DNA from: Stenotrophomonas sp. SY1 | GTDB lineage: Bacteria; Pseudomonadota; Gammaproteobacteria; Xanthomonadales; Xanthomonadaceae | Direction: 5' to 3' | DNA length: 64,000 nucleotides | Assembly: GCF_021202945.1 (NCBI RefSeq) | Contig: NZ_JAJOYR010000001.1 | Span: forward strand, 930,001 to 994,000 | Program-made: the position numbers and the translations under genes | Notes under the pieces: model-generated | Told to the model about the DNA's origin: nothing | Databases searched by the model: none | What the model saw: the letters and a program-made list of their open reading frames with translations, nothing else | Part shown: one piece after another, positions 52,768-63,082 of the stretch | Numbering within the stretch: position 1 is the first letter of the stretch | Layout: each line of letters opens with the position of its first letter

Positions 52768-55593
52768 TCAGAGCTTGGCGCGCTGTTCCTGCAGGCCTGC
52801 CAGCTGGCTGTTCCAGTCGGTCAGGCGCACGCGCTCCTGCTCGACCACCGCTGCCGGCACCTTGTCGGTGAACTTGGACAGCTTCATCTCGCTCTTCTCC
52901 CTTTCCGAAGAAACGCGGGCGATTTCCTTGTCCAGGCGGGCGCGCTCGGCATCCAGATCGACCAGGCCTTCCAGCGGCACCAGCAGCTTCAGCTCACCGG
53001 CGATGGCTGTCGCTGCCGGTGGGGTCTGCGTATCAGTGGCCAGCCATTCGATGCTTTCCAGCTTGAGCAGGAAGCGCAGCTGCGAGTTGAAGCGCTCCAC
53101 GCGTGCCTTGTCGGTGGCCTGGCCACCCTGCAGCAACAGGCGCACCTGCTTGGATGGCGGCACGTTCAGCTCGCTGCGCACACGGCGCAGCGCGTTGACC
53201 ATGGTCTTGAACCATTCCACATCGGCTTCGGCCTGCGCGTAATCGCCGGCGAACTCGTCGGCGGTCGGGTAGGCGCGCAGCGACAGCGTGTCGGCGCTGA
53301 TGTCCAGGCGCGGCGCCACCTGCTGCCACAGCTGCTCGGTGACGAACGGAATCAGCGGGTGCAGCAGGCGCAGCACCGCTTCAAGCACGTACAGCAGGGT
53401 GTGGCGGGTGCTGGCCGCGTCTTCGGCGTTGTCGCCGTTGAGGGCCGGCTTGGTCAGCTCCAGGAACCAGTCGCAGAACTCGTTCCAGACGAATTCGTAC
53501 AGCGCCTGTGCGAGCAGGTCGAAGCGGTAATCGGCGAAGTGCTGCTGCGCTTCGGTCGAGACCTTGGCCAGGCGGGCGAGGATCCACTTTTCGGCATCGG
53601 TACGCGGCTGCGGTGCGCCGGTGAAGCTTGCGCCCTCGGTGTTCATCAGGGTGAAGCGGCTGGCGTTCCACAGCTTGTTGCAGAAGTTCTTGTAGCCCTC
53701 GGCGCGGCTCATGTCGAACTTGATGTCGCGACCGTGGGTGGCCAGCGCGGCGATGGTGAAGCGCAGCGCGTCGGCACCATGGGCGATGATGCCGTCCGGG
53801 AATTCCTTGCGCGTGGCTTTCTCGATCTTCTCGGCCATCTTCGGCTGCATCAGGCCATGGGTGCGCTTGGCAACCAGGTCGTCGATGGTGATGCCGTCGA
53901 TGATGTCCAGCGGGTCGAGCACGTTGCCCTTGGACTTGGACATCTTCTGGCCCTGCGCATCGCGGATCAGGCCGGTGAAATAGACGTCCTTGAACGGGAT
54001 CTGGCCGGTGAAGCTGTCGCTGGCCATGACCATGCGCGCCACCCAGAAGAAGATGATGTCGAAGCCGGTGATCAGCACGTTCGACGGCAGGTAGCGGTCG
54101 AAACCGCGTTCGGCCATGGCCGCTTCATTCGGCCAGCCCAGCGTGGAGAACGGCCACAGCTGCGAGGAGAACCAGGTTTCCAGCACGTCGCTGTCCTGGG
54201 TCAGCACCACGTCGGCAGCCAGCCCGGCCTTGGCGCGTGCTTCGTCTTCGTTGCGGCCGACGTAGCAGTTGCCCGCTTCGTCGAACCATGCCGGGATGCG
54301 GTGGCCCCACCACAGCTGGCGGCTGATGCACCAATCCTGGATGTTCTCCATCCAGTGGCGGTAGGTGTTGATCCAGTTCGACGGCACGAACTTGATGCTG
54401 CCGTTCTCGACCAGCTCCAGGCCGCGCTTGGCCAGCCCGTCCATCTTCACGAACCACTGGTCGGTCAGGTACGGCTCGATCACCTGGCCGGTACGATCGC
54501 CACGCGGCACCTGCAGCTTGTGCGCCTTGGTTTCGACCAGGATGCCCAGGTCTTCCAGTTCGGCCAGGATCACCTTGCGTGCTTCGTAACGGTCCAGGCC
54601 GCGGTACTGCTCCGGCGCGTTTTCGTTGAGCGTGGCGGTCGGGGTGAACAGGTTGATCATCGGCAGGTCGTGACGCACGCCAACCTGGTAGTCGTTGAAG
54701 TCATGTGCCGGGGTCACCTTGACCACGCCGGTGCCGAACGCCTTGTCCACGTAATCGTCGCCGATCACCGGCACGCTGCGGCCGGTGATCGGCAGGGTGA
54801 CGCTCTTGCCGATCAGGTGCGCGTAGCGGCTGTCTTGCGGGTGCACCATCACCGCGGTGTCGCCCAGCAGGGTTTCCGGGCGGGTGGTGGCCACGACCAG
54901 GTAGTTGCGGGTTTCGCGCAGGGTCTCGTTGCCGTCGGCATCGACTTCGACGTGCTCGTAGCTGGCGCCGTCTTCCAGCGCATAGGCGATCGACCACATG
55001 AAGCCGTCTTCTTCGGCGCTCACCACTTCCAGGTCGGAAATGGCGGTCTTCAGAACCGGGTCCCAGTTGACCAGACGCTGGCCACGGTAGATCAGGCCCT
55101 GCTCGTGCCAGCGGATGAACGACTCGATCACCGCCTCGCTCGGGCCCGGGTCCATCGTGAAGGTGCTGCGCGACCAGTCGGCCGAGGTGCCGAGACGGCG
55201 CATCTGGCCTTCGATCACATTGCCCGAATGCGCCTTCCACTCCCACACCTTGCTGATGAAGCCGTCACGGCCCAGCGAATCGCGGGTTTCACCCTTGCCT
55301 TCCAGCGCCAGATTGCGGCTGACCACCATTTCGGTGGCGATGCCGGCATGGTCGGTACCCACCTGCCACAGCGTGTCGTAGCCACGCATGCGGTGGTAGC
55401 GGATCAGCGCGTCCATCAGCGTCTGCTGGAAGGCGTGACCCATGTGCAGCGTGCCGGTCACGTTCGGCGGCGGCAGCAGGATGGTGTACGGCTCGCCCTT
55501 GCCGGACGGCTTGAAGTGGCCGGCCTTCTCCCACGCATCGTAAAGATCCGTTTCGAAGGATTTGGGGTCGTAGCTGGAGGCGAGTTGGGTCAT
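52768..55593 (-). CDS. valS: Valyl-tRNA synthetase
   Basis: A 941-residue class I synthetase from ATG 55593 ([14 protein letters not shown]); the longer open frame upstream overlaps the yqaE gene. The HIGH motif is HMGH in [13 protein letters not shown], and KMSKS is present in [16 protein letters not shown]. The editing domain, the anticodon-binding helices and a C-terminal coiled-coil ([20 protein letters not shown]) complete the normal ValS architecture. It charges tRNA-Val and hydrolyses Thr-tRNA-Val. Confidence 0.96.
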   Translation of the reverse strand: MTQLASSYDPKSFETDLYDAWEKAGHFKPSGKGEPYTILLPPPNVTGTLHMGHAFQQTLMDALIRYHRMRGYDTLWQVGTDHAGIATEMVVSRNLALEGKGETRDSLGRDGFISKVWEWKAHSGNVIEGQMRRLGTSADWSRSTFTMDPGPSEAVIESFIRWHEQGLIYRGQRLVNWDPVLKTAISDLEVVSAEEDGFMWSIAYALEDGASYEHVEVDADGNETLRETRNYLVVATTRPETLLGDTAVMVHPQDSRYAHLIGKSVTLPITGRSVPVIGDDYVDKAFGTGVVKVTPAHDFNDYQVGVRHDLPMINLFTPTATLNENAPEQYRGLDRYEARKVILAELEDLGILVETKAHKLQVPRGDRTGQVIEPYLTDQWFVKMDGLAKRGLELVENGSIKFVPSNWINTYRHWMENIQDWCISRQLWWGHRIPAWFDEAGNCYVGRNEDEARAKAGLAADVVLTQDSDVLETWFSSQLWPFSTLGWPNEAAMAERGFDRYLPSNVLITGFDIIFFWVARMVMASDSFTGQIPFKDVYFTGLIRDAQGQKMSKSKGNVLDPLDIIDGITIDDLVAKRTHGLMQPKMAEKIEKATRKEFPDGIIAHGADALRFTIAALATHGRDIKFDMSRAEGYKNFCNKLWNASRFTLMNTEGASFTGAPQPRTDAEKWILARLAKVSTEAQQHFADYRFDLLAQALYEFVWNEFCDWFLELTKPALNGDNAEDAASTRHTLLYVLEAVLRLLHPLIPFVTEQLWQQVAPRLDISADTLSLRAYPTADEFAGDYAQAEADVEWFKTMVNALRRVRSELNVPPSKQVRLLLQGGQATDKARVERFNSQLRFLLKLESIEWLATDTQTPPAATAIAGELKLLVPLEGLVDLDAERARLDKEIARVSSEREKSEMKLSKFTDKVPAAVVEQERVRLTDWNSQLAGLQEQRAKL

Positions 55594-55625
55594 GCGGGGG
55601 AACCGGGTAAAAGCGGGGAGGGAGA

Positions 55626-55817
55626 TCAGCGGGCGCCGAGCGCGCGCTGGATCTTCTTGTCGGTGTGGTACTGGCTGACTGCGTAGGCAGCCCAGATGGC
55701 GGCGGGCAGCCAGCCGATCAGGGTGATCTGCAGGATCAGGCAGACGATGCCGGAAATCGGGCGGCCGATGGTGAAGAAGGCCAGCCATGGCAGCAGGATG
55801 GCAATAAGCAGGCGCAT
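55626..55817 (-). CDS. YqaE/Pmp3-family small membrane protein
   Basis: A 63-residue protein from ATG 55817 with two membrane helices ([20 protein letters not shown] and [20 protein letters not shown]), the layout of the PMP3/YqaE proteolipid family. These are linked to membrane potential or stress in other organisms. A short polar C-terminus ([16 protein letters not shown]) faces the cytoplasm. It lies between valS and holC on the same strand. Confidence 0.85.
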   Translation of the reverse strand: MRLLIAILLPWLAFFTIGRPISGIVCLILQITLIGWLPAAIWAAYAVSQYHTDKKIQRALGAR

Positions 55818-55829
55818 CGTCGTCGTCCT

Positions 55830-56255
55830 TTACATGTCGTGTTTGTTGAGCGCGTAGCCGGCGGCCTTGTACTGGCGCCAGCGCTCGCGCAGCGGTTCGC
55901 GCGCTTCCGGATCGGCCGGCACCACTTCCAGCACGCGGTCGCAGGCGCCGAGGTAGGGCGCATCGCGCAGGTTGATCACCAGCGGACGTTCCGGCGCATC
56001 AGCACCGGGAACGGCGATCAGCACGATGGCTTCTTCCTCGTCCACGTCCTCGCCCACGATCTGGTGCGGGATGTAGGCGTCCGGGTCGAACGACCACAAC
56101 AGCTCGTCCAGTTCCTCGGCCTGGGCGGCATCGCGCGCCAGCACCAATGTGTACAGACCGCCATCGTTGGCCTTGCGCGCGAGTTCGCACACCAGCTTGA
56201 GTGGCTCGGTGAGAAAGCGCGGCTTGGCAATCAGATAGAAGTCGGCGCGGGACAT
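55830..56255 (-). CDS. holC: DNA polymerase III subunit chi
   Basis: A 141-residue protein from ATG 56255. [26 protein letters not shown], the [18 protein letters not shown] segment and the C-terminal [17 protein letters not shown] match HolC, including the conserved YKxxGxxL ending. Chi links the clamp loader to single-strand binding protein at the replication fork. pepA-holC-valS on one strand is a common gene order in gamma-proteobacteria. Confidence 0.9.
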   Translation of the reverse strand: MSRADFYLIAKPRFLTEPLKLVCELARKANDGGLYTLVLARDAAQAEELDELLWSFDPDAYIPHQIVGEDVDEEEAIVLIAVPGADAPERPLVINLRDAPYLGACDRVLEVVPADPEAREPLRERWRQYKAAGYALNKHDM

Positions 56256-56284
56256 TGGGTAACCGGAAAGAGGGAAGAAAGGAA

Positions 56285-56337
56285 AACCGGGGTCAGAGTC
56301 GGGTTTTGCCGGATGAAACCCGACTCTGACCCCGGTT
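56285..56337. repeat. Long perfect inverted repeat between pepA and holC
   Basis: Two 22-bp arms, AACCGGGGTCAGAGTCGGG with TTT on the left and its exact reverse complement on the right, surround a 9-nt spacer. The GGGGTCAGAGTC core is a motif I have seen in many xanthomonad intergenic regions. As it lies directly after the pepA stop it could act as a terminator or RNA-processing hairpin. The run of bases after it is not strongly T-rich on the minus strand. Confidence 0.8.
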
Positions 56338-56357
56338 CTTCCTTCCCCGGTTCCTGA

Positions 56358-57830
56358 TCAGGCAGCGCGATCCAGCAGCCACTGGGTCAGCAGGCCGACC
56401 GGGCGACCAGTGGCCATGCCGCGCTTGCCTTCATCGCTGGCCACGCCGGCGATGTCCAGGTGCGCCCAGCGCTGGCCTTCGGCAAAGCGCGACAGGAAGC
56501 AGCCGGCGGTGATGGCACCGGCCCAGCGGCCGCCGATGTTGTAGACGTCGGCGAAGCTGGAATCCAGCATGCCCTGGTACTCGTCCCACAGCGGCAGGCG
56601 CCAGGCGCGGTCGAACACGTTCTCGCCGGCAGCGACCAGCTCATTGGCCAGGTCGTCGTGCTTGCTCATCAGGCCGGCGGTCTGGTGGCCCAGGGCCACC
56701 ATGCAGGCACCGGTGAGGGTGGCCACGTCGATCAGCGCGGCCGGCTCGAAGCGCTGCGCGTAGGTCAGCGCGTCGCACAGGATCAGGCGGCCCTCGGCGT
56801 CGGTGTTGCCGACTTCGATGGTCTTGCCCGACATCGAGGTGATGACATCCGACGGACGGTAGGCATTGCCGTCGATGGCGTTCTCGACCGCCGGCACCAC
56901 TACTACCAGGTTCAGCGGCAGCTTGGCCTTGACCGTGGCCACGAAGGTGCCGATGACGTTGGCGCCACCGCACATGTCGTACTTCATTTCCTCGATGCCG
57001 CCCTGGGTCTTCAGGTTGACGCCGCCGGTATCGAAGGTGATGCCCTTGCCGACCAGCACGTACGGCTTGGCGTCACCGCCGTTGTTCCACTTCAGCACCA
57101 CCAGCTTCGGGCGGTTGGCCGAACCACGGGCCACGGCGAGCAGCGAGCCCATGCCCAGGGTTTCCATCTGCGCTTCGTCCAGGATCTCGGCTTCGGCGCC
57201 TTCATGCTCGGCGGCGAAGGCGGCCGAGGATTCGGCCAGGTAGGCCGGGGTGCAGAAGTTCGGCGGCAGGTTGCCCAGCTCGCGGGCGTACTCGACGCCG
57301 GCGGCGATGGCCTGGCCCTGCAGCAGCGCGGTTTCGTCGCTGCCGCTGATGGCCAGCGACTCCAGGCCCGGCGCTTCGGGCTTCTTCTTGCCCAGGGTGG
57401 CGGTGTAGCGGTAGCAGGCGTGGTTGGCGGCAATCACGGCCTGGCGGATGTTCCAGGCGGCGTCGCGACCGGCCACTTCCAGCTCGGCCAGGGTGAACAG
57501 GGCGCTGGCGGTGGCGCCGCTCTTCAGGGCGCGGGCGGCGTCGCCGACAGCCTTGATGTACTGGGGTACGCCGAACTTGGCCGGGTCGCCGAGGCCGACC
57601 ACCAGCACGCGCGGGGCGTTCACGCCGTCCAGATCGTGCAGTACGGTGGTGTTGCCGGTCTTGGCGCCAACGTCACCGCGTGCGACCAGCGCTGCGATAC
57701 GGCCGCCGGAAGCGACATCAAGCGCCTGTGCGGCCGGGGACAGCGTCTTGTCGGAGAAGGCGCCAACGATGACGCAATCAACCTCGGCGGAGGTCGGGGC
57801 GACGTGGTTCAGGGTGAATTGCAGAGACAT
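56358..57830 (-). CDS. pepA: Leucyl aminopeptidase (M17)
   Basis: A 490-residue protein from ATG 57830 ([20 protein letters not shown]). The catalytic domain has [17 protein letters not shown] (metal and Lys site), [11 protein letters not shown] and the M17 signature [14 protein letters not shown]. It removes N-terminal residues from peptides in the cytoplasm with two metal ions; in some bacteria PepA also binds DNA in Xer recombination, and xerD lies ~3 kb away. It is divergent from lptF. Confidence 0.95.
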   Translation of the reverse strand: MSLQFTLNHVAPTSAEVDCVIVGAFSDKTLSPAAQALDVASGGRIAALVARGDVGAKTGNTTVLHDLDGVNAPRVLVVGLGDPAKFGVPQYIKAVGDAARALKSGATASALFTLAELEVAGRDAAWNIRQAVIAANHACYRYTATLGKKKPEAPGLESLAISGSDETALLQGQAIAAGVEYARELGNLPPNFCTPAYLAESSAAFAAEHEGAEAEILDEAQMETLGMGSLLAVARGSANRPKLVVLKWNNGGDAKPYVLVGKGITFDTGGVNLKTQGGIEEMKYDMCGGANVIGTFVATVKAKLPLNLVVVVPAVENAIDGNAYRPSDVITSMSGKTIEVGNTDAEGRLILCDALTYAQRFEPAALIDVATLTGACMVALGHQTAGLMSKHDDLANELVAAGENVFDRAWRLPLWDEYQGMLDSSFADVYNIGGRWAGAITAGCFLSRFAEGQRWAHLDIAGVASDEGKRGMATGRPVGLLTQWLLDRAA

Positions 57831-57935
57831 TGATCAGATTCCATTGCCAAATCCGTACAATCGCGGACTACTTGCGCATGGCCGCTGGGGCCCGGCGTGC
57901 CGCGCACGAAACCGAGAGTTTAAACCACCGACCCC

Positions 57936-59021
57936 ATGGCGAAGCTTGATCGTTACCTGCTGAGTGACTTCCTCCAGAGCTTTCTGGCCACTTTGACCGT
58001 GCTGTTGGTGGTGAGCGTGGGTGGCGTGCTGGTCGACATCCTCGGCCGCATTGCTGACGGGCGCATCCCCGCGGGCCTGCTGCTGTCCCAGCTGGGCCTG
58101 CAATTCATCGTTTACCTGCCCATCATCCTGCCGCTGGCGCTGATGCTGGGATTGGCGCTGGCCATCGCCCGGCTGTACCGCGACTCGGAAATGGCGGTGC
58201 TGACCGGTGTGGGCATTGGCCCCAAGCGCCTGCTCCGGCCGATCCTGATGCTGGTGGTGCCGGTGGTGGCCCTTGTCGGGGCCTGCTCGCTGTGGCTGGG
58301 CCCGTGGGCCGATCGCACCGCTGAGCGCATGCTCGAATCGGCCAGCCGCAGCGTGGTGGTGGCCGGCCTGGAGCCGGGCAAGTTCACCCCGCTGTCCGGC
58401 GGTGGCGTGGTCTACCTTTCCTCGCTCAACGAGGACGGCACCAAGATGGGCCAGGTGTTCATGCAGCGCCAGAAAGACGACCGTATCGATGTGGTTTCGG
58501 CCAATGCCGGCTCGGTTTTCTTCGAGGGCGAGCGCCAGCGCTTCCTCAGGCTGGAAGACGGTCACCGCGTCGAAGGTCCCGCGCATGGCGCGCTGGACTA
58601 CCGCCTGATGCGCTATGGCCGCAATGAAGTGGCGCTGCCTGACCGCGATGAGATTCGCGACGAGAACAACCCTGAAATGCTGCCAACCTCGCGCTTGTTC
58701 GGCGATCCACGGCCTGAGGCGCAGGCGCAACTGCATTGGCGCATCACCCCGCCGCTGCTGGCTCTGGCGTTTGCCCTGCTGACCCTGCCGCTGGCCCGTA
58801 GTGCCCCGCGGCAGCAGCGTTACGGCCGGATCATGCTGGCGTTCCTGGCCTATATGGTGGGCATCAACCTGAGCATTCTGGGCCAGCAGTGGCTGGCCTC
58901 GGGCAAGCTGCCGATCGCAGCGGGCATGTGGTGGTTGACGTTGCCGCTGCTGGCCTTCGCGCTGTGGCTGTACTTCCGTGATGGACGAATGGCGCGACCG
59001 CGTGCGGGGGCAAACGCATGA
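57936..59021 (+). CDS. lptF: LPS export ABC transporter permease LptF
   Basis: A 361-residue protein from ATG 57936. Three membrane segments at each end flank a periplasmic beta-jellyroll domain (residues ~130-250), the YjgP/YjgQ layout. DRYLLSDFLQSFLATLTVLLV at the start, GLALAIARLYRDSEMAVL with the coupling helix, and the closing LARSAPRQQRYGRI are family motifs. It extracts LPS from the inner membrane together with LptG and LptB. lptG follows with a 4-nt overlap. Confidence 0.94.
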   Translation: MAKLDRYLLSDFLQSFLATLTVLLVVSVGGVLVDILGRIADGRIPAGLLLSQLGLQFIVYLPIILPLALMLGLALAIARLYRDSEMAVLTGVGIGPKRLLRPILMLVVPVVALVGACSLWLGPWADRTAERMLESASRSVVVAGLEPGKFTPLSGGGVVYLSSLNEDGTKMGQVFMQRQKDDRIDVVSANAGSVFFEGERQRFLRLEDGHRVEGPAHGALDYRLMRYGRNEVALPDRDEIRDENNPEMLPTSRLFGDPRPEAQAQLHWRITPPLLALAFALLTLPLARSAPRQQRYGRIMLAFLAYMVGINLSILGQQWLASGKLPIAAGMWWLTLPLLAFALWLYFRDGRMARPRAGANA

Positions 59022-60124
59022 GGCTGACACCGCGCATCCATGACGTTTACGTGGGCCGCAACGTGCTGCTCACGGTGCTGGTGGTGTGGATGGTGCTGCT
59101 GGGGCTGGACGCGATCATGGCGCTGTCCGGCGAAGGCAAGAACATCGGCACCGGCAGTTACACCTTCGGCCATGCGCTGGCGTGGACCGCCTACACCCTG
59201 CCGCGCCGCGCCTACACGCTGTTCCCGATGGCCGCGGTGATCGGTGCGTTGATGGGGTTGGGCCAGCTGGCGGCAACCTCCGAGCTGACCGCATTGCGCG
59301 CTGTAGGGCTTTCGCGGCGGCGCATCGCCATGTCGGTGGCGATCTCGCTGTCGCTGCTGACCGCGTTGATGGTGGTCAATGGTGAAACCCTGGCGCCGTG
59401 GGCGCAGAACCGTGCCGACGCGCTGAAGGCCAGCGCCAAGTACAACGCCGACATGACCACCGCGCGCTACTCGGGCCTTTGGGCGCGTGAGGGTGGCACG
59501 TTCCTCAACGCGCAAAGTGGTGAGGAGCAGCTGGACGAACAGAAGGGTACGCGTCTGGTGCTGCACGATGTGCGCCTGTACACGCTGGATCCGGAGGGGC
59601 GGCTGGCGTCGCTGACCTACGCGGCCACGGCCACGCATGACCGCAACGGTTGGACCTTGAACAAGGTACGCCGGGACGTGTTCGGAGAACGCTCGGTCAC
59701 CCGCCAGGTAGTGGAGTCCGAAGCCTGGAATTCCAAGCTCGATGCCGCGGCGCTGGCTTCGGGCCTGGTGCGTCCGCGCAACCTCAGTGCAGGCGAGCTG
59801 AAGACCAGCATCGAGTACCGCAAGCGCAATGGCCTGGACGCGCGCGATTACGAAGACACGTACTGGGGCCGCTGGTTCTACCCGTTGAACGTGCTGGCGC
59901 TGTGCCTGGCGGCAGTGCCGTTCGCCTTCGGCTCGCTGCGGAGCGGTGGCATGGGCAAGCGCCTGTTCCTGGGCATGTTGTTCGCGCTGGGCTTCCTGCT
60001 GCTGCAGATGTTCTTCGGCCGCATGGCCGGCGCGTTGAAGTTCGATTACCGCATCGCCTATGCGATCCCGCCGCTGCTGATGCTGGGCATCTCGGCCTGG
60101 TTGTCGCGACGAAGAGTGGGGTGA
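59018..60124 (+). CDS. lptG: LPS export ABC transporter permease LptG
   Basis: A 368-residue protein from ATG 59018, overlapping the lptF stop (ATGA). It has the same six-helix plus jellyroll layout: IHDVYVGRNVLLTVLVVWMVL start, GLGQLAATSELTALRAVGLS coupling helix, and WYPLNVLALCLAAVPFAFG-type sequence before the last helices (present as FYPLNVLALCLAAVPFAFGS). It pairs with LptF. The gene is followed by repeat hairpins rather than a T-run terminator. Confidence 0.94.
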   Translation: MRLTPRIHDVYVGRNVLLTVLVVWMVLLGLDAIMALSGEGKNIGTGSYTFGHALAWTAYTLPRRAYTLFPMAAVIGALMGLGQLAATSELTALRAVGLSRRRIAMSVAISLSLLTALMVVNGETLAPWAQNRADALKASAKYNADMTTARYSGLWAREGGTFLNAQSGEEQLDEQKGTRLVLHDVRLYTLDPEGRLASLTYAATATHDRNGWTLNKVRRDVFGERSVTRQVVESEAWNSKLDAAALASGLVRPRNLSAGELKTSIEYRKRNGLDARDYEDTYWGRWFYPLNVLALCLAAVPFAFGSLRSGGMGKRLFLGMLFALGFLLLQMFFGRMAGALKFDYRIAYAIPPLLMLGISAWLSRRRVG

Positions 60125-60129
60125 GCCAG

Positions 60130-60236
60130 TGCCCGTGCCGCCGAGCCTCGCCCGGCGGCGCTCGGAGCGCTGGTGTCGAGTCACGCTCGACCGAAGCATT
60201 GGTGGTGCAAGTTGGCCGGGCATGGCTCGGCGCTAC
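60130..60236. repeat. SMAG/REP-like hairpin cluster after lptG
   Basis: Short imperfect hairpins lie in tandem: CCGAGC with GCTCGG (60143-60168 area), GTCGAG with CTCGAC (60175-60190) and GGCCGGGCATGGCTCGGCGC near 60213. These resemble the small GC-rich palindromes that are frequent between Stenotrophomonas genes. They lie between convergent lptG and the RDD gene and probably protect or end both transcripts. Confidence 0.65.
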
Positions 60237-60241
60237 ATGGT

Positions 60242-60712
60242 TCAGACCGGCTTTGGCAGCTTCACCAGCCGGGTACCGCTGAGCCGGTCATGCCAGGTCA
60301 GCCGGTCGCGGTCGATCAGGGCCCACCAGAAGCCCAGTCCGCCGCACAACAACGACAACGTGCCGACGGCATAACGTTTCCAGAGTGCGGCGCGGGTAAT
60401 CGGCTGGCCGGACAGGCTGCGCAGATGCAGGTGCCACGGGCGCATGCCCAGCGTCTGCCCGCCACGCTTCCAGCTCATCGTGGCGTACACCCCCGCCAGC
60501 AGCCAGCAGCACAGCCACAGCAGCCACTGCAGTGCACTGAACGGGTGGATGTTCTCGCGTGTTGCATGCCCGGCCAGCGTGTAGCCGATGGTGAACAGCG
60601 CCGACACCAGCATCCACAGCGCGAGCACCGGCCACAGATCGTAGAACAGCGCGGCGAAGCGACGCGGGAGCTGGGCGGAGGGGCGGACCTCGATGGCGGC
60701 GGGTGTGCTCAT
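60242..60712 (-). CDS. RDD-family membrane protein
   Basis: A 156-residue protein from ATG 60712. [19 protein letters not shown] is the RDD motif region (R and D positions in the first helix), [14 protein letters not shown] is the central family motif, and [19 protein letters not shown] closes it. There are three to four membrane segments. Function is not established for this subgroup. It is convergent with lptG and divergent from xerD. Confidence 0.88.
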   Translation of the reverse strand: MSTPAAIEVRPSAQLPRRFAALFYDLWPVLALWMLVSALFTIGYTLAGHATRENIHPFSALQWLLWLCCWLLAGVYATMSWKRGGQTLGMRPWHLHLRSLSGQPITRAALWKRYAVGTLSLLCGGLGFWWALIDRDRLTWHDRLSGTRLVKLPKPV

Positions 60713-60783
60713 GGGGCGAGCATACGGTCAGTGACTGTCCGGGTGCATGGGCAGGCGTGGATGCAGGCTCTATCCTTGCGCCG

Positions 60784-61761
60784 ATGTCCACCGCACATAC
60801 TCCTGCAGAACGCCGTCAGCTGGTGCAGCAACTTCCGCCGCTGGGCGATGCCGACGCGCGTCCCATCCAGCGCTTCCTGGATGCGATCTGGGCCGAACAG
60901 GGGCTGGCGCGCGCGTCGCTGGACAGTTATCGGCGCGATCTGGAAGGCCTGGCCCGCTGGCGCGATGGCGCCGCGGGTGGGTTGGTCGGTATCGACCGCG
61001 CCGGCTTGTTCGATTACCTGGCCTGGCGTACCCGCCATGGCTGGTCGGCGCGCAGCAACGCACGCCTGCTATCGGTGCTGAGAGCGTTCTACGGGCATGC
61101 GCTCAGGCGCGGCGAACGCCAGGATGATCCGTCCGCGTTGCTGGAACCGCCCAAGCTGCCACGCGCGCTGCCCAAGGCACTCACCGAAAGCCAGATCGAA
61201 GCCCTGCTGGGGGCGCCGGATATCGGCTCACCGGAAGGACTGCGTGATCGGGCCATGCTCGAATTGATGTACGCCGCCGGTCTGCGCGTGAGCGAACTGG
61301 TCAACCTGCCGGCCAATGCGGTCAACCTGCGCCAGGGTGCGTTGCGGGTGACCGGCAAGGGCAGCAAGGATCGGCTGGTGCCGCTGGGCGAGGAGTCGCA
61401 GCATTGGCTGGAGCGCTACCTGTCGCAGGCGCGGCCGCAACTGACCGGTGGCAGGAATGTGCCCGCGATGGAAGGTGGGCAGGTGCCGTTGTTCGTGGGC
61501 AGCGAGCGCAATCCATTGAGTCGGCAACAGTTCTGGTCACTGGTGAAGCGCTGTGCCGGTATGGCCGGGATCGATCCGGCGCGGATCAGTCCGCATGGTC
61601 TGCGTCACAGTTTCGCCACGCATCTGCTCAACCATGGCGCGGACCTGCGTGCCCTGCAGATGCTGCTGGGCCACAGCTCGCTGTCCACCACCCAGATCTA
61701 CACCCTGGTCGCACGCGAGCACCTGCAGAAGCTGCATCGCAAGCATCACCCGCGCGGCTGA
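60784..61761 (+). CDS. xerD: Tyrosine recombinase XerD
   Basis: A 325-residue protein from ATG 60784. N-terminal SAM-like DNA-binding domain, then the catalytic set R168 (AGLRVSEL), K192 (GKGSKDR), H271-x-x-R274 ([10 protein letters not shown]), H297 (LGHSS) and nucleophile Y306 (IYTLV). It resolves chromosome dimers at dif together with XerC. The [37 protein letters not shown] layout is XerD-type, and a housekeeping neighbourhood (lptFG, dsbC) supports XerD over a mobile-element integrase. Confidence 0.92.
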   Translation: MSTAHTPAERRQLVQQLPPLGDADARPIQRFLDAIWAEQGLARASLDSYRRDLEGLARWRDGAAGGLVGIDRAGLFDYLAWRTRHGWSARSNARLLSVLRAFYGHALRRGERQDDPSALLEPPKLPRALPKALTESQIEALLGAPDIGSPEGLRDRAMLELMYAAGLRVSELVNLPANAVNLRQGALRVTGKGSKDRLVPLGEESQHWLERYLSQARPQLTGGRNVPAMEGGQVPLFVGSERNPLSRQQFWSLVKRCAGMAGIDPARISPHGLRHSFATHLLNHGADLRALQMLLGHSSLSTTQIYTLVAREHLQKLHRKHHPRG

Positions 61762-62072
61762 GCCGCTCCCGCGGCTTTTCCACAACGCATGTGGGGTGGG
61801 TTACGCACAAGCTGTGGATAAGCCTTGGCAGGCCTTGCGCCGCATGCGTTTCAGGCGCGTGGTGAATATTTGTCCAATCCGCGGCCGCAGGAGTGGCCTG
61901 GGCGACGAAGCCGTCGCCATCTCCGAAGCCGATGCCCACATGGCATCACCGAAGGCCATGCGCGTGCGAGGTCTCACCCTGGCTGTTGAAGGCGCTCGTG
62001 CAGGCGGCCTGCCGGCAGCGCAGGAGGCGGTATGCGAGAATCCGCCGGTACCTTTCTTTCCACGGATTGCCG
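61762..62072. other. Intergenic stretch between xerD and the dsbC-like gene
   Basis: About 311 bp with no ORF that has both a ribosome site and family similarity; the open frame from 61893 continues into the dsbC-like gene but lacks a signal peptide there. I see no strong terminator. A promoter for the dsbC-like gene probably lies here but could not be placed. Confidence 0.5.
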
Positions 62073-62864
62073 ATGTTCCGAATTGCCATTGCCGCGCTGT
62101 TGGGTGCGGCCAGCCTCACCGCCTGTGCACAACAGAAGGCGCCGGCCACCGGTAATGCCACCGCTGCCGCGCCGGCGACCGAAGGCCCGGTCGAGAAGCG
62201 CGTGCGTGATGCGCTCAAGGAGCTGGACCCCAATTTCAAGCCGGAATACATCGGTGCGGCACCGTTTCCGGGCTTCCGCGAGGTGATCGTTTCCGGTCAG
62301 GTGCTGTACGTCACCGACGACGGCCGTTACCTGATGCAGTCCCAGCCGTACGACATCGAGAAGCGTGCCATGGCCACCAGCCCGGGCCTGCTCACTCATC
62401 GCCGCACGTTGCTGGCATCGCTGCCGCATGCTGATCGCATCGTGTTTGCGCCGCCCAATGCCAAGTACACCATCAGCGTGTTTACCGATATCGAATGCGG
62501 TTATTGCCGCAAGCTGCATCAGGACATTGCCGAGCTCAACCGCAACGGCATCGCGGTGGAGTACCTAGCCTTCCCGCGCATGGGCTTGGGCAGCAAGGAT
62601 TACACCGACATGATTTCGGTGTGGTGCGCCGCTGACCGCAAGGCCGCGCTGACCGCCGCCAAGGGCGGACAGGCAGTGCCGTCGGCAACCTGTACCAACC
62701 CGGTGGCCATGCAGTACAACCTTGGCCAGCAGTTGGGCGTGAACGGTACCCCGGCGATCTTCGCTGCCGATGGCAGCCAGTTGGGTGGCTACCTGCCGCC
62801 GGGGCAGATCAAGGCCGCGCTGGAGCGCATCGGAGCTGCTGCGACGGTTACCGCCAGCCCCTGA
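62073..62864 (+). CDS. dsbC: DsbC-like thiol:disulfide isomerase
   Basis: A 263-residue protein from ATG 62073. The signal ends LTAC-AQQ, so it may be a lipoprotein (Cys18) or be cut by signal peptidase I at A-C-A. An N-terminal dimerisation-like domain (VEKRVRDALKELDPNFKPEYIG, FREVIVSGQVLYVTDDGRYL) is followed by a thioredoxin fold with active site C142-G-Y-C145 (DIECGYCRKLH) and the cis-Pro loop GVNGTPAIF. It corrects wrong disulfides in periplasmic proteins. It directly follows the xerD gene on the same strand, an arrangement common in gamma-proteobacteria. Confidence 0.88.
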   Translation: MFRIAIAALLGAASLTACAQQKAPATGNATAAAPATEGPVEKRVRDALKELDPNFKPEYIGAAPFPGFREVIVSGQVLYVTDDGRYLMQSQPYDIEKRAMATSPGLLTHRRTLLASLPHADRIVFAPPNAKYTISVFTDIECGYCRKLHQDIAELNRNGIAVEYLAFPRMGLGSKDYTDMISVWCAADRKAALTAAKGGQAVPSATCTNPVAMQYNLGQQLGVNGTPAIFAADGSQLGGYLPPGQIKAALERIGAAATVTASP

Positions 62865-62890
62865 GGCGGCGCTCAAACGCAGATGAAAAC

Positions 62891-62923
62891 AAACGTCCTC
62901 TCCGGTAACGGGGAGGGCGTTTT
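62891..62923 (+). terminator. Terminator of the dsbC-like gene
   Basis: AAACG-CCTC and GAGG-CGTTT arms pair over ~13 bp with two G-T pairs around GGTAAC, followed by a short T-run. It lies 27 nt after the stop. Confidence 0.7.
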
Positions 62924-62948
62924 GCGTTGTGTTGCTGGGCAGATGCAG

Positions 62949-62968
62949 TGCCGAGCACGGCTCGGTGC
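62949..62968. repeat. SMAG-like palindrome
   Basis: GCCGAGC and GCTCGGT pair around ACG (last pair G-T), flanked by GTG and GCTAC. This matches the short Stenotrophomonas GC-rich repeat type. It lies midway between the two facing terminators. Confidence 0.65.
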
Positions 62969-63013
62969 TACAGGCGTTGTGCGTTTGGGTGGAATGGCAT
63001 GACCGTCCAAAGA

Positions 63014-63045
63014 AACGCCCTCCCCGCCGGAGCGGGGAGGGCGTT
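63014..63045 (-). terminator. Terminator of the chitinase gene
   Basis: AACGCCCTCCCCGC and its exact reverse complement form a 14-bp stem around CGGA. On the minus strand it is followed by TCTTTGG. It lies 38 bp past the chitinase stop at 63083. Confidence 0.8.
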
Positions 63046-63082
63046 CCAGTCCCACCCCCAGGCAGTCAGCAGCCTTGGCTGC

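Noticed and set aside
52678..55686. Plus-strand open frame of 1002 codons
   Set aside because: Antisense to valS; composition rich in His, Gln and Val as expected for a shadow frame.
60784..61761. Integrase of a mobile element
   Set aside because: Length, motif layout and housekeeping neighbours fit XerD; no attachment-site repeats or phage genes were seen.
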